Shown: positions 44,089 to 56,309 of the stretch, in pieces
Layout of the letters: the number at the start of each line of letters is the position of its first letter
Position numbering within the stretch: the stretch's first letter is position 1
Notes under the pieces: model-generated
Seen by the model: only the letters and a program-made list of their open reading frames with translations
What the model was told of the DNA's origin: nothing
Databases searched by the model: none
Origin: Mytilus californianus
Taxonomy: Eukaryota > Mollusca > Bivalvia > Mytilida > Mytilidae
Direction of reading: 5' to 3'
DNA length: 64,000 nucleotides
NCBI RefSeq assembly: GCF_021869535.1
Contig: NW_026262701.1
Coordinates: forward strand, 8,075,501-8,139,500
Position numbers and translations under genes: made by a program

Positions 44089-45698
44089 GAGCTGCATAGA
44101 TGATAAGACCTTTTCGATCTCGGAATAGTTTAACTGTAGTATCTGGAATGTTATTTGTTTGTTAAACTAAGATTTTTAACGTGAAACAAAGACTACATCG
44201 TACATATAATATAGATAAATTAATTAAAGGCTATCATAGTACATAACGGCTAAACCAAGTCTCAAGATTAAGAGGTATGTATACGTAAGTATTGTATGTA
44301 AAACAGAATAAGAACATCTTAGTACATTAGTTCAGATGTCAATTTACGGTGAGATAAATAAAATTTTAAAGTGAACAAGGAAGACGCTATACGGTAGGAA
44401 AACCATACAACGGCTTTCTATATATACCGTCGACATTCTCAAATATCGAGTATTTCCTTAAAACCATTTAGGTGTGAGGGGAGTGCTTCTGGATACAGTG
44501 TATGGGGTATAGTCCAAGGCACTTCAAATAATACTCAAAGCAATAAAACAAATAACAATTTAATGAAAAGAAAGAAAAAACATATTCGATACAACATTCA
44601 TCACATCAAAACATTTTAACTACGTTCAGCCAGAAACCTTTATCATACGTTAATGCTTAACCAAGTTAACATAGCCATAATGATACCACATATGGGCATT
44701 TTATAAGAAATTCAAACTTCCACTTTAGTATAATCAGGTCACTGATATATATTTAAAGAAGTGTTGTCAATTCATCGTATATATATTAAAGTTTAGCACT
44801 ATGGAGGTTTTTTTGTTATCTTTATTTAAACCATTATGGAGGTTTTTCACGACCTTGGCTGACTATACAGCCCATGCATGGTGGGTAACCTACCTATACA
44901 GCCCTTGCAAGTTCTTTCAAAAATGTAAGCAAAAAAAAAATAACATTTCAAAATTAATACAAACGTCAAATAAATAAAGGAGCTCGAATGTCAGTCTTGT
45001 TCAATTAATCAATACTGAATAGAATGAATCAAATGAAAATGTAATATTATAAAGCAAATAAACAAACAGCCTGAAATAATTAAGTAATGAAAAGGGAAAT
45101 AATCCATTCCTATTACATTGGTAAAGAATTACTATATCGGCCCGGTAAAAAAAACATAAAATGCAGTACATATATCAAACAAAATAGTTCCATGCATATT
45201 GATAAATCTTTGTCAATAAGTATAATAATTGGTTTATTTTAGTATCAAATGAAAGCGTAATCACTTGGGATCACTATATACACCCTTGTTAAAAGTCTCT
45301 TTTGAATAATAATAAGAATAAAAAGCAGGGCATATTTCCCCTGTTGTTCAGGTTTGCTTAGTACCTGTTTTTGTATTTCCGATTTTCCGGGAATCAGTGT
45401 ATGAACACATGAAGGTAGCAATACACAGTTATAAGTTTGGTTTCGCATTTTGGCCCCGGTGGATTTTTCAAATATGAAAGTTATTGTGCAATAAAATTCA
45501 TTTTTTGACAGCTGAGTACTAATTTAGCCTTCAAAGATGGTTTATAAGAACATCAAGGTTATTTTAACATGTTTAACGGGATATTTTCTGTTTCACTCTC
45601 CGTATTTTCATAGCTAGACCGGCCATAGGTCCAGAAATTAATGCAATGTTTACAAACATTTTTTTCTACACGAAGCTTTAGACGCAATTTTACGAATA
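44089..45698. other. Gene-free stretch before the satellite
   Basis: AT-rich. A small duplication of ATGGAGGTTTTT lies near 44802/44836. The sequence changes abruptly at about 45698 into the satellite. Confidence 0.5.
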
Positions 45699-48600
45699 GA
45701 AAGACTGAAAAATGAGCCCCTACCCATTACTGATAGGTACCTTAGACTTTGGATGACCAGTGAAGTCTTCAGGTGCACTTTCCCACCCAGGTATTCCTAC
45801 CAGTTGAAGATATGGGTAATAGCTTTCAATCTAACCACCTGTGGTCAAGAACTTTGCCGTAGGGAAGTGGGAGTAAAGCGACAGCTGCCACCACCCGTAA
45901 TGGACAAAAATTCGAAATTGGGTATGTGGTTGTCAGCTTCTGGTGCACTTTCCCACCCGGGCATTTTCATGAATAAAAGGGCCTGGAACAAGCTTTCAAT
46001 CCCACTAGGTGTGGATAAAAGCTTTGCCGTAGGGAACTGTATAGAAAGACTGAAAAATGAGCCCCTACCCATTACTGATAGGTACCTTAGACTTTGGATG
46101 ACCAGTGAAGTCTTCAGGTGCACTTTCCCACCCAGGTATTCCTACCAGTTGAAGATATGGGTAATAGCTTTCAATCTAACCACCTGTGGTCAAGAACTTT
46201 GCCGTAGGGAAGTGGGAGTAAAGCGACAGCTGCCACCACCCGTAATGGACAAAAATTCGAAATTGGGTATGTGGTTGTCAGCTTCTGGTGCACTTTCCCA
46301 CCCGGGCATTTTCATGAATAAAAGGGCCTGGAACAAGCTTTCAATCCCACTAGGTGTGGATAAAAGCTTTGCCGTAGGGAACTGTATAGAAAGACTGAAA
46401 AATGAGCCCCTACCCATTACTGATAGGTACCTTAGACTTTGGATGACCAGTGAAGTCTTCAGGTGCACTTTCCCACCCAGGTATTCCTACCAGTTGAAGA
46501 TATGGGTAATAGCTTTCAATCTAACCACCTGTGGTCAAGAACTTTGCCGTAGGGAAGTGGGAGTAAAGCGACAGCTGCCACCACCCGTAATGGACAAAAA
46601 TTCGAAATTGGGTATGTGGTTGTCAGCTTCTGGTGCACTTTCCCACCCGGGCATTTTCATGAATAAAAGGGCCTGGAACAAGCTTTCAATCCCACTAGGT
46701 GTGGATAAAAGCTTTGCCGTAGGGAACTGTATAGAAAGACTGAAAAATGAGCCCCTACCCATTACTGATAGGTACCTTAGACTTTGGATGACCAGTGAAG
46801 TCTTCAGGTGCACTTTCCCACCCAGGTATTCCTACCAGTTGAAGATATGGGTAATAGCTTTCAATCTAACCACCTGTGGTCAAGAACTTTGCCGTAGGGA
46901 AGTGGGAGTAAAGCGACAGCTGCCACCACCCGTAATGGACAAAAATTCGAAATTGGGTATGTGGTTGTCAGCTTCTGGTGCACTTTCCCACCCGGGCATT
47001 TTCATGAATAAAAGGGCCTGGAACAAGCTTTCAATCCCACTAGGTGTGGATAAAAGCTTTGCCGTAGGGAACTGTATAGAAAGACTGAAAAATGAGCCCC
47101 TACCCATTACTGATAGGTACCTTAGACTTTGGATGACCAGTGAAGTCTTCAGGTGCACTTTCCCACCCAGGTATTCCTACCAGTTGAAGATATGGGTAAT
47201 AGCTTTCAATCTAACCACCTGTGGTCAAGAACTTTGCCGTAGGGAAGTGGGAGTAAAGCGACAGCTGCCACCACCCGTAATGGACAAAAATTCGAAATTG
47301 GGTATGTGGTTGTCAGCTTCTGGTGCACTTTCCCACCCGGGCATTTTCATGAATAAAAGGGCCTGGAACAAGCTTTCAATCCCACTAGGTGTGGATAAAA
47401 GCTTTGCCGTAGGGAACTGTATAGAAAGACTGAAAAATGAGCCCCTACCCATTACTGATAGGTACCTTAGACTTTGGATGACCAGTGAAGTCTTCAGGTG
47501 CACTTTCCCACCCAGGTATTCCTACCAGTTGAAGATATGGGTAATAGCTTTCAATCTAACCACCTGTGGTCAAGAACTTTGCCGTAGGGAAGTGGGAGTA
47601 AAGCGACAGCTGCCACCACCCGTAATGGACAAAAATTCGAAATTGGGTATGTGGTTGTCAGCTTCTGGTGCACTTTCCCACCCGGGCATTTTCATGAATA
47701 AAAGGGCCTGGAACAAGCTTTCAATCCCACTAGGTGTGGATAAAAGCTTTGCCGTAGGGAACTGTATAGAAAGACTGAAAAATGAGCCCCTACCCATTAC
47801 TGATAGGTACCTTAGACTTTGGATGACCAGTGAAGTCTTCAGGTGCACTTTCCCACCCAGGTATTCCTACCAGTTGAAGATATGGGTAATAGCTTTCAAT
47901 CTAACCACCTGTGGTCAAGAACTTTGCCGTAGGGAAGTGGGAGTAAAGCGACAGCTGCCACCACCCGTAATGGACAAAAATTCGAAATTGGGTATGTGGT
48001 TGTCAGCTTCTGGTGCACTTTCCCACCCGGGCATTTTCATGAATAAAAGGGCCTGGAACAAGCTTTCAATCCCACTAGGTGTGGATAAAAGCTTTGCCGT
48101 AGGGAACTGTATAGAAAGACTGAAAAATGAGCCCCTACCCATTACTGATAGGTACCTTAGACTTTGGATGACCAGTGAAGTCTTCAGGTGCACTTTCCCA
48201 CCCAGGTATTCCTACCAGTTGAAGATATGGGTAATAGCTTTCAATCTAACCACCTGTGGTCAAGAACTTTGCCGTAGGGAAGTGGGAGTAAAGCGACAGC
48301 TGCCACCACCCGTAATGGACAAAAATTCGAAATTGGGTATGTGGTTGTCAGCTTCTGGTGCACTTTCCCACCCGGGCATTTTCATGAATAAAAGGGCCTG
48401 GAACAAGCTTTCAATCCCACTAGGTGTGGATAAAAGCTTTGCCGTAGGGAACTGTATAGAAAGACTGAAAAATGAGCCCCTACCCATTACTGATAGGTAC
48501 CTTAGACTTTGGATGACCAGTGAAGTCTTCAGGTGCACTTTCCCACCCAGGTATTCCTACCAGTTGAAGATATGGGTAATAGCTTTCAATCTAACCACCT

Positions 48601-51600
48601 GTGGTCAAGAACTTTGCCGTAGGGAAGTGGGAGTAAAGCGACAGCTGCCACCACCCGTAATGGACAAAAATTCGAAATTGGGTATGTGGTTGTCAGCTTC
48701 TGGTGCACTTTCCCACCCGGGCATTTTCATGAATAAAAGGGCCTGGAACAAGCTTTCAATCCCACTAGGTGTGGATAAAAGCTTTGCCGTAGGGAACTGT
48801 ATAGAAAGACTGAAAAATGAGCCCCTACCCATTACTGATAGGTACCTTAGACTTTGGATGACCAGTGAAGTCTTCAGGTGCACTTTCCCACCCAGGTATT
48901 CCTACCAGTTGAAGATATGGGTAATAGCTTTCAATCTAACCACCTGTGGTCAAGAACTTTGCCGTAGGGAAGTGGGAGTAAAGCGACAGCTGCCACCACC
49001 CGTAATGGACAAAAATTCGAAATTGGGTATGTGGTTGTCAGCTTCTGGTGCACTTTCCCACCCGGGCATTTTCATGAATAAAAGGGCCTGGAACAAGCTT
49101 TCAATCCCACTAGGTGTGGATAAAAGCTTTGCCGTAGGGAACTGTATAGAAAGACTGAAAAATGAGCCCCTACCCATTACTGATAGGTACCTTAGACTTT
49201 GGATGACCAGTGAAGTCTTCAGGTGCACTTTCCCACCCAGGTATTCCTACCAGTTGAAGATATGGGTAATAGCTTTCAATCTAACCACCTGTGGTCAAGA
49301 ACTTTGCCGTAGGGAAGTGGGAGTAAAGCGACAGCTGCCACCACCCGTAATGGACAAAAATTCGAAATTGGGTATGTGGTTGTCAGCTTCTGGTGCACTT
49401 TCCCACCCGGGCATTTTCATGAATAAAAGGGCCTGGAACAAGCTTTCAATCCCACTAGGTGTGGATAAAAGCTTTGCCGTAGGGAACTGTATAGAAAGAC
49501 TGAAAAATGAGCCCCTACCCATTACTGATAGGTACCTTAGACTTTGGATGACCAGTGAAGTCTTCAGGTGCACTTTCCCACCCAGGTATTCCTACCAGTT
49601 GAAGATATGGGTAATAGCTTTCAATCTAACCACCTGTGGTCAAGAACTTTGCCGTAGGGAAGTGGGAGTAAAGCGACAGCTGCCACCACCCGTAATGGAC
49701 AAAAATTCGAAATTGGGTATGTGGTTGTCAGCTTCTGGTGCACTTTCCCACCCGGGCATTTTCATGAATAAAAGGGCCTGGAACAAGCTTTCAATCCCAC
49801 TAGGTGTGGATAAAAGCTTTGCCGTAGGGAACTGTATAGAAAGACTGAAAAATGAGCCCCTACCCATTACTGATAGGTACCTTAGACTTTGGATGACCAG
49901 TGAAGTCTTCAGGTGCACTTTCCCACCCAGGTATTCCTACCAGTTGAAGATATGGGTAATAGCTTTCAATCTAACCACCTGTGGTCAAGAACTTTGCCGT
50001 AGGGAAGTGGGAGTAAAGCGACAGCTGCCACCACCCGTAATGGACAAAAATTCGAAATTGGGTATGTGGTTGTCAGCTTCTGGTGCACTTTCCCACCCGG
50101 GCATTTTCATGAATAAAAGGGCCTGGAACAAGCTTTCAATCCCACTAGGTGTGGATAAAAGCTTTGCCGTAGGGAACTGTATAGAAAGACTGAAAAATGA
50201 GCCCCTACCCATTACTGATAGGTACCTTAGACTTTGGATGACCAGTGAAGTCTTCAGGTGCACTTTCCCACCCAGGTATTCCTACCAGTTGAAGATATGG
50301 GTAATAGCTTTCAATCTAACCACCTGTGGTCAAGAACTTTGCCGTAGGGAAGTGGGAGTAAAGCGACAGCTGCCACCACCCGTAATGGACAAAAATTCGA
50401 AATTGGGTATGTGGTTGTCAGCTTCTGGTGCACTTTCCCACCCGGGCATTTTCATGAATAAAAGGGCCTGGAACAAGCTTTCAATCCCACTAGGTGTGGA
50501 TAAAAGCTTTGCCGTAGGGAACTGTATAGAAAGACTGAAAAATGAGCCCCTACCCATTACTGATAGGTACCTTAGACTTTGGATGACCAGTGAAGTCTTC
50601 AGGTGCACTTTCCCACCCAGGTATTCCTACCAGTTGAAGATATGGGTAATAGCTTTCAATCTAACCACCTGTGGTCAAGAACTTTGCCGTAGGGAAGTGG
50701 GAGTAAAGCGACAGCTGCCACCACCCGTAATGGACAAAAATTCGAAATTGGGTATGTGGTTGTCAGCTTCTGGTGCACTTTCCCACCCGGGCATTTTCAT
50801 GAATAAAAGGGCCTGGAACAAGCTTTCAATCCCACTAGGTGTGGATAAAAGCTTTGCCGTAGGGAACTGTATAGAAAGACTGAAAAATGAGCCCCTACCC
50901 ATTACTGATAGGTACCTTAGACTTTGGATGACCAGTGAAGTCTTCAGGTGCACTTTCCCACCCAGGTATTCCTACCAGTTGAAGATATGGGTAATAGCTT
51001 TCAATCTAACCACCTGTGGTCAAGAACTTTGCCGTAGGGAAGTGGGAGTAAAGCGACAGCTGCCACCACCCGTAATGGACAAAAATTCGAAATTGGGTAT
51101 GTGGTTGTCAGCTTCTGGTGCACTTTCCCACCCGGGCATTTTCATGAATAAAAGGGCCTGGAACAAGCTTTCAATCCCACTAGGTGTGGATAAAAGCTTT
51201 GCCGTAGGGAACTGTATAGAAAGACTGAAAAATGAGCCCCTACCCATTACTGATAGGTACCTTAGACTTTGGATGACCAGTGAAGTCTTCAGGTGCACTT
51301 TCCCACCCAGGTATTCCTACCAGTTGAAGATATGGGTAATAGCTTTCAATCTAACCACCTGTGGTCAAGAACTTTGCCGTAGGGAAGTGGGAGTAAAGCG
51401 ACAGCTGCCACCACCCGTAATGGACAAAAATTCGAAATTGGGTATGTGGTTGTCAGCTTCTGGTGCACTTTCCCACCCGGGCATTTTCATGAATAAAAGG
51501 GCCTGGAACAAGCTTTCAATCCCACTAGGTGTGGATAAAAGCTTTGCCGTAGGGAACTGTATAGAAAGACTGAAAAATGAGCCCCTACCCATTACTGATA

Positions 51601-51890
51601 GGTACCTTAGACTTTGGATGACCAGTGAAGTCTTCAGGTGCACTTTCCCACCCAGGTATTCATATGAGTTGAAGATATGGATAATAGCTTTCAAACTAAC
51701 TACCTGTGGTATGTTGTTGTTGTGAGCTTCCGGTGCACTTTCGCAAACGGGAATTTTTATGAATAAAAGGGCTTGGGACAAGCTATCAATCCCACTAGGA
51801 GTGGGTAAATTATTTGCCATAGGGAACTGAACACAAATACGGAAAAGCGAGCCATACCCATAATTGTTGGTCATTTGGACTTTTGGCATT
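45699..51890. repeat. 345-bp satellite array, 17 complete near-identical units with decayed edge
   Basis: Unit starts fall at 45753 + 345n up to 51618. The units look identical: a + frame peptide and an overlapping - frame peptide are each the same in every unit. Each unit is itself a diverged dimer: GGTGCACTTTCCCACCC recurs after 170 and then 175 bp, and GCTTT(C)..CTTTGCCGTAGGGAA is shared too. The halves are close to the ~170-bp monomer size I recall for mussel satellites. The right edge (51637-51890) has a shortened half-unit and a diverged one; the left edge is abrupt. The array is visibly richer in G+C than its flanks. Confidence 0.97.
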
Positions 51891-52431
51891 TGAATAATTG
51901 AACTACAGTGTAAGCGGATTATGTTTGAATTGTTCCATCTATGTTGTAACGGTATGTCGCCTAGTTTGTACGTAAAGGTTTTTAGCTTGAACGCAGGCAG
52001 AGCGCTAGCAGATCATGGCTTCGGCAAAAATTGAACAGGTGATTGAACAAAGTATGAATCCGTCTATGCTTCGCTGACACAATGCACAATGCACCTTTAA
52101 AAATGAATGTAAATAAAAAGGTTAATGCCTCCATATACATAGAACCAAGAATCGATTGGTATCAGTGAATTAATGTATACTGAAACAATTAATTGTCATA
52201 TGGGCATTCCATAATCTGTTTATTGACAAATACAGTCCCGTCTCAAAAGCACTACATGCCGTAAATACGATGGTATATCTTTCATTTTAAACAGATCAGA
52301 CATGCAAGAAGATTTATAGATAATGAAAAAAACAGAAAAAATAAAAACTGTTACCATGACATATCATTTTTCAAAACTACGAAGATCAATCAGAGTCTTT
52401 AAACTCAACATTATCAGGACACTGCCATTCA
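51891..52431. other. Gene-free stretch after the satellite
   Basis: No exon or repeat recognised. Confidence 0.5.
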
Positions 52432-52792
52432 GAGGTAGGCATGGCCTCTAAAATGGCCCAGACCACTTATGTCCTAGATCCGTACGAGTTTGTCAGCATA
52501 AGTAGGGATACCCAGTATGTCATATAGTCCAATCTAATATTACCGGCTGGCCAAAATAAGAGATTCTCCACATGGCCCATTATACTAAAGGTAGAGGTAG
52601 GCATGGCCTCTAAAATAGCCCTGAGCACTTAAGCCCTAGACCCGTACAAGTTTGTCAGCATAGGGTAAAGGGTACCCAGAGTCCAACTTTACTATTGGCG
52701 ACTGGCCAAACTAAGAGATTCTCCACATGGGCCATTATACTAAAGGTAGAGGTAGGCATGGCCTCTAAAATGGCCCATAGCACTTATGCCAA
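52432..52792. repeat. ~157-bp tandem repeat, 2.3 copies
   Basis: AGAGGTAGGCATGGCCTCTA starts at 52432, about 52589 and about 52746. Full units continue through GTCAGCATA, TACCCAG and CTAAGAGATTCTCCACATGG. A 77-codon + frame across it is not a gene. Confidence 0.88.
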
Positions 52793-53099
52793 CTCATTTT
52801 CGGTGGATTTGATTTTTGTTTCTCGCCACAATTGCTTTCATGAATCGACTTCATCTATTGTATTACAATCTAGATCAACATGCCTAAGAGAGGGATGTTT
52901 TGAAAGGACTATTGGGACCAAGAATTAAACCAATTCCTTCGAAGAATTGTTTACTATTTTGTAAATACAATTTATCTCCAAAGGTAGTGCGTAAGTTATC
53001 TGAGAGGTAAATAAATATAGACATTCACCTTATTTTGTGCACAACATACTCATATCCACCGCGTTTGAGTTAATTAGTGTATGTATCTTGCGAAGACGA

Positions 53100-53604
53100 A
53101 AGCGTATGTGAACTGCTTACCTCTCAAATCGATAAGATGTCCATCTTGATCAGTCAGATAAGTGCTCCTGTGGATGTAACAGTTGGGACAAAGCTGCAGA
53201 TGGTGTTTTTTGTGATTCATTGGCATAACTACCACCGATGATTTCACTGTTGACTTAAATTCTAAGTCTGTTTACAATCTGTTCACCTTCTATGTTATCT
53301 TGTTGTATGCGTAGGTTATTTTTTCTCACGCATCGTGTTGATGCTCTTGAAAGAATTAAAGTCTACTTGATAGTATTTTTTGGCTAAGTTAGAGTGGCTT
53401 TCAGAGAACTACTATTGGCAACAATGACAATTTTGACTTATGTTTGTTTAGTTGTAACTGTTGTTGGATTTCATTGGTGATGATGTCGATATCGTAAGAA
53501 CCAGTGTTTAATGAAATGGTGATCCAACTCACATCTTCGTCCAGAGAATACTTGATGATGTTTTTTTCTCTCATGACTGTTTGGGAAAGAGTTGTAAGTC
53601 TCAA
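53100..53604 (-). pseudogene. Probable Polinton penton (minor capsid) protein relic
   Basis: The - strand frame 53604-53401 contains YSLDEDVSWITISLNTGSYD followed by an IxTNEIQQQL helix. About 200 bases further on, in another frame, is LTDQDGHLIDLRG. Both phrases are of the kind found in the double-jelly-roll minor capsid proteins of Polinton/adintovirus-type elements ('W..i.l..G.Y.i..in..I', then '..l.D..G..idL.g..v.i.l.lr'). The reading frame is broken at least twice. Identity is by remembered pattern only. Confidence 0.5.
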
Positions 53605-54059
53605 GCATTAGTATAGCAATCTCATAACTTTTCCAGTCTTTCACGATGATGGGTGTATCGTATCAAGTGGTGATCCGGCTACAATTGCTGACATGACAAT
53701 TGTTTAGGGTCTGCATTGTCAGCAAAGCACTTACTACAGATACTTTTTTATATTTGAATGGGTTCCCACTAATGCACATACACACACATTTACACTCATC
53801 CCCCCCTTTTCTACACACACACTTTTTGGTTTCAATAAACGTTGCCCACTTAGCTATACGACTATACGACATCGATAGCAAACTTCTCTCGAGTCATTTA
53901 TCTTATCCTTATATTCTTAATCCTACTTTTTCATCCATCTGATGTCATATTCCTTTGTGCGCTTATTACACCTATCTTTCCAGGGTGTAATATATATTCC
54001 AGATGTTGCTTCTGTCTCTAATTTAGATTCCGAGTCTTAATTTAAACTTTTATGAAAAT

Positions 54060-54380
54060 CATCTAAACAATTTCTGCTCTTTTCTGGATGGCGAGATCAA
54101 TGGTGATTTACCGATGTGGTTATAACCAACATCGATTGCACAGCTGAACAACACTCTTCTCTAGTGATATCACTACAGTATTCTCGATAAATATGATCAT
54201 TATTCTTGGTCGGTATGAGCTGTTTGAAATAATTTTGTGAGAGATATGCGAAGTCGACATTGTTGTGCCGTCAACAAACACAGTAATCTTTACACTTTTT
54301 TTTATTTCCCAACATCAAATCATCAAACACAATCCAGTTCGCGTGGTTCAGGTACATCTTTGTTTTGTTAAAAGAAATCA
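54060..54380 (-). pseudogene. Polinton genome-packaging ATPase (FtsK/HerA type) relic
   Basis: The - strand frame contains a Walker-B-like NWIVFDDLML. It then has a broken segment ending in one in-frame stop, then RHNNVDFAYLSQNYF, the signature 'RGRHnnvdv.YlsQ.YF' of Polinton ATPases, followed by IPTKNNDHIYREYCSDITREE (the '..liPk.. ..nlk.iy.d..sdmt.eeF' region). The Walker A region should lie upstream, where only a degenerate ~145-bp repeat (54468-54755) is seen. Confidence 0.75.
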
Positions 54381-54467
54381 ATACCATTGGACTGTTTCGG
54401 ATATTGTAAATGCATACTGTTCACAATATCCGGTAGGAAAATAGGGACACTTATTTTTTTTTTTTGG

Positions 54468-54905
54468 AGATGAGATTATATATGTCTTCTTTGGAAAACC
54501 TTTCGTTCAAACAAGTCCTCATGTGTTAGTAGATTGGTTCATGTAGTGATTTGCATATACATGTACATACAAACATAGTCCATCCAACCCCATCAAAGGA
54601 GTTGGTTATTTTTTATAGAGATGACATTATATGTGTCTTCTTTGATAAAAACGCCTAGTCCAAACCAGTCCTCAAGAGTTGTAAGATGGGTTGATACAGT
54701 GATTTTCATGTTCAAAAACATGTCCAACCAACCCGATTGAAAAAGTTAATTGTTCACTGCTTCTTGATTTCCAAATAATGAACCCACTGATTGATTTCTG
54801 TAGTAGAAAAGGGGGGTTGTTTCTCTGTGTAGTATGTTCAAAAATGTAAATTAAATGATGATCTATTGCATGAACATACTCCATTCTAACCCCCACCCGC
54901 CTTGA
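54468..54905. repeat. ~145-bp degenerate tandem repeat inside the Polinton relic
   Basis: GAGATGA(G/C)ATTATAT(A/G)TGTCTTCTTTG begins copies at about 54468 and 54617; each runs on through AGTCCTCA.G.GTT.GTA and GATT...CATGTTCA. A third, weaker copy follows to 54905. Confidence 0.6.
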
Positions 54906-55131
54906 ACATGCTGATGAATTGGTCCTTGTTTTGACGGTAGTAGATTTTAGCAGTCACAGGTACATACTACTACTAGATACATCACATCTACGGGATATTA
55001 GTTTACTGACGAGTATATTTGGTTATATTGACTATGCTTTTCTAATGTATGTATGGCGTCCATAGTTTCCTATGAATTCGTGTTTTGGATACCTTTAACT
55101 GTTATGCCTTTTTTTATTTTTGGGGCCCTTT

Positions 55132-55262
55132 ATGGCTTGCTGTTCGGTGTGAGCCAAGGCTCCGTGTTGAAGGCCGTACTTTGACCTATAATTGTTTACC
55201 TTTTACAAATTGTGACTTGGATGGAGAGTTGTCCCATTGGCACTCATACCACATCTTCTTAT
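55132..55262 (-). repeat. SINE-like element, reverse copy
   Basis: TTGAAGGCCGTACTTTGACC..TTGTGACTTGGATGGAGAGT..CATTGGCACTCATACCACAT; same family and orientation as 32655-32785. Confidence 0.75.
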
Positions 55263-55334
55263 TTCTGTTAACGTGTCTACTAGTTGTATGCACCTGTGGT
55301 GGCGTAAATCTACTGCAGTTAAATTACAAATAAA

Positions 55335-55499
55335 TTAATCAGCTTTTTCGAGATATTCAGGATATTCAGGATAGTCTTCCTCTACCATGTCTACAAGCCT
55401 GCTAACTTTTACAGAATTTAGATGATTAAACTTTGGATTATTAAGTTCACCATATTTGACGTCTGATCTTCTTTCTTTAACTAATTCTTTTCTTTTCAT
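55335..55499 (-). CDS. Small intact ORF (54 aa) within the Polinton relic
   Basis: ATG at 55499 to TAA at 55335 gives MKRKELVKERRSDVKYG.., a basic N-terminus, an NNPKFNHLNS middle and a very acidic end (VEEDYPEYPEYLEKAD). It lies just downstream of the polymerase relic on the same strand. It could be a small Polinton accessory gene or the end of a larger decayed protein. I do not recognise the family; survival of the frame may be chance at this length. Confidence 0.4.
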   Translation of the reverse strand: MKRKELVKERRSDVKYGELNNPKFNHLNSVKVSRLVDMVEEDYPEYPEYLEKAD

Positions 55500-55739
55500 T
55501 TTTATTATCATTATTTTTTATTTATAATTTGTGTTTCTTTAATACATATTTTTTTAATTTTGTAATGTTCATAAGCTAATGTATGACAAAGCAATCTTAT
55601 TAATCTTAAGATATTGTGAAGATGACTCTTAATAATATTTATTGATTTGCTGTGATTCTAAACATCGTTTCTATTCTTCAAAAGTTATAGTTTTCTAAAC
55701 ACCTATTAGCTTTCTTCGTAATTTCACCATGTACTATGT

Positions 55740-56060
55740 GGGTGTACATTTTTGTCCCATAAACCAACAAACTCGGTCATTATTTTACCAGCACTTTTAT
55801 ATTTAAAAATGTCAATTACCGTTTTGTTATCACCAAGTCCTGATAAATAGTAATTTGAATATTTAGAAATATCGAATTTGTATTGAACATATTGGAATAT
55901 ATCCTTGTAAACATCACCCCTTTGAATATCATGACTAAACTATCTGTATCGGTAAAAAAAAAATGTTTAACATTGTTTTCATATAATTTGCGTATAATTT
56001 TGTAATGACATTGATACATTAATGTTTTTGAAAGATCTAAAAATGCAGTCCAAAGTAAAA
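55740..56060 (-). pseudogene. Protein-primed DNA polymerase B of Polinton type, C-terminal relic
   Basis: The - strand reads LDLSKTLMYQCHYKIIRKLY, then FTDTDSL, the family-B polymerase motif C with both metal-binding Asp residues. One frameshift later come DVYKDIF, KFDISKYS and SAGKIMTEFVGL, the conserved series after motif C in Polinton pPolB ('..G.f.dE..gk.m.efv.lrpK.Y..'). It then decays after NVHPHS. The exonuclease and most palm motifs upstream are missing. Confidence 0.85.
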
Positions 56061-56309
56061 GAGGAAAATCCAGAAATGTCCTCTTTGCGTAATTAAATAT
56101 GCAAAATTCATGAATGTATCAAAAATTACCAAGTACAAACAAACGGCTTTTGATAACTTCAATGGTTAGAAGACATTTTAAAAAAATTAAAAACTTGCGT
56201 AAAACTATGAGAATATTTTACGACACAAATTTCTTCTCTCAGACCTTAGAAGAAGTACATAGAGAGGTCAGTTTAATGGAAGATATTTCTATTATTCGAG
56301 AAAAAAAAT

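Larger units (their letters stand above)
53060..56120 (-). mobile_element. Decayed Polinton/Maverick element
   Basis: Three protein relics of Polinton type lie on the same strand in the order DNA polymerase B (55740-56060), packaging ATPase (54060-54380) and probable penton protein (53100-53604), with one small intact ORF (55335-55499) between. All large genes carry stops or frameshifts, and a SINE-like element (55132-55262) has landed inside. I see no integrase, protease, major capsid or terminal repeats, so most of the ~15-20 kb of a full element is gone. Confidence 0.75.

Noticed and set aside
45901-45945. CENP-B-box-like sequence in the satellite (ATTCGAAATTGGG)
   Set aside because: The TTCG is present, but the required A and CGGG positions do not match.
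45845-51298. Sixteen identical 92-codon ORFs on the - strand as a gene family
   Set aside because: They are the opposite-strand shadow of the satellite unit.
45753-51725. 1,990-codon ORF as a giant repetitive protein gene
   Set aside because: The open frame follows from one 345-bp stop-free unit repeated in register; the related half-units are read in different frames, there are no splice or promoter cues, and the edge units are decayed. Annotated as satellite.
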